A DNA stretch of 64,000 bases from Limnohabitans sp. T6-5 (lineage in GTDB: Bacteria > Pseudomonadota > Gammaproteobacteria > Burkholderiales > Burkholderiaceae_C): contig NZ_NERV01000002.1 in NCBI RefSeq assembly GCF_003063315.1, positions 1,054,001 through 1,118,000 of the forward strand; not shown here. The letters are read 5' to 3'. The first letter of the stretch is position 1. Below: more notes on the stretch, generated by a model. The model had not been told where the DNA came from and made no database searches. It saw only the letters and a list, made by a program, of their open reading frames with translations.

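Larger units (their letters stand above)
47245..64000 (-). repeat. About 44 tandem bacterial Ig-like modules
   Basis: Modules of about 90-120 residues, counted by the recurring boundary VDTTAP-like plus (S)DTGxSxxDxxT. Two kinds occur, sometimes interleaved. One reads TLSGTAExGAxVxVFxDxNxNGxxDxGE...LADGxHxLxAxAxDxAGNxS, similar to Big_6/Big_13 types. The other reads PTxRVxLPxxAxVGDxVxL...LTAADxAxGYVD. The DxNxNGxxDxGE loop looks like a calcium site. Modules at the right end (N-terminal) belong mostly to the mixed set, those toward 47245 mostly to the first kind. The count is by eye. Confidence 0.85.

Noticed and set aside
24187-64000. RTX calcium-binding nonapeptides as evidence of classical type I secretion
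   Set aside because: I looked for GGxGxDxxx runs in the C-terminal part and found only D-x-D-x-D-G type loops, so a standard RTX signal is not claimed.

Overview
The window looks like a high-GC betaproteobacterial chromosome, most likely order Burkholderiales and near the Comamonadaceae. The grounds are the dusB-fis-purH gene order, a tripartite TRAP transporter, an IorB-like oxidoreductase and codon use rich in G/C at third positions. This taxonomic guess comes from gene content and was not checked by a search. No rRNA, tRNA, insertion sequence, CRISPR array or replication origin was recognised.

Layout. 1-4346 (+): the 3' end of an indolepyruvate oxidoreductase beta-type gene, then a complete dctP-dctQ-dctM TRAP transporter. 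4347-5600 (-): a RhlE-type DEAD-box helicase, end to end with dctM, whose start region can form a hairpin covering the ribosome binding site. 5650-8853: an accessory islet holding a PIN-toxin/ribbon-helix-helix antitoxin pair (-) and four small soluble proteins (+), two of which belong to domain-of-unknown-function families. 8937-11890 (-): the conserved dusB-fis-purH operon. 12096-14812 (-): a decayed kdp potassium-ATPase operon in which kdpA and kdpF are intact, but a deletion has joined the first third of kdpB to the last 40 or so codons of kdpE, removing kdpC and kdpD. 15248-20010 (-): a signalling operon of a TonB-dependent receptor, a YfiR-like periplasmic protein and a hybrid histidine kinase with a CHASE8-like sensor. 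20214-20678 (+): a YqaA-type membrane protein.

20699-64000 (-) is the most unusual part. A single open reading frame of about 13,270 codons runs off the right edge of the window, so its N-terminus is not seen. From N to C it holds about 44 bacterial Ig-like modules with carbohydrate-binding-like, LamG-like and SwmB-like inserts, one helical 'GVTGV' module, about 43 tandem copies of a 122-residue alanine-rich unit (366 bp period), eight more 'GVTGV'-type modules, a region resembling a choice-of-anchor U domain with Asp-rich calcium-type loops, a final Ig-like module, a Val-Pro dipeptide linker encoded by a hexanucleotide repeat, and a cadherin-like C-terminal domain. Directly downstream and probably co-transcribed are an HlyD-type adaptor with an extra N-terminal cytoplasmic domain and a membrane M50 zinc metallopeptidase that itself carries an HlyD-like lipoyl/barrel tail. 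No ABC ATPase or TolC gene is in view. The three genes together look like a giant surface adhesin or fibre with a dedicated export or processing pair, and this is the best candidate for a poorly described system here.
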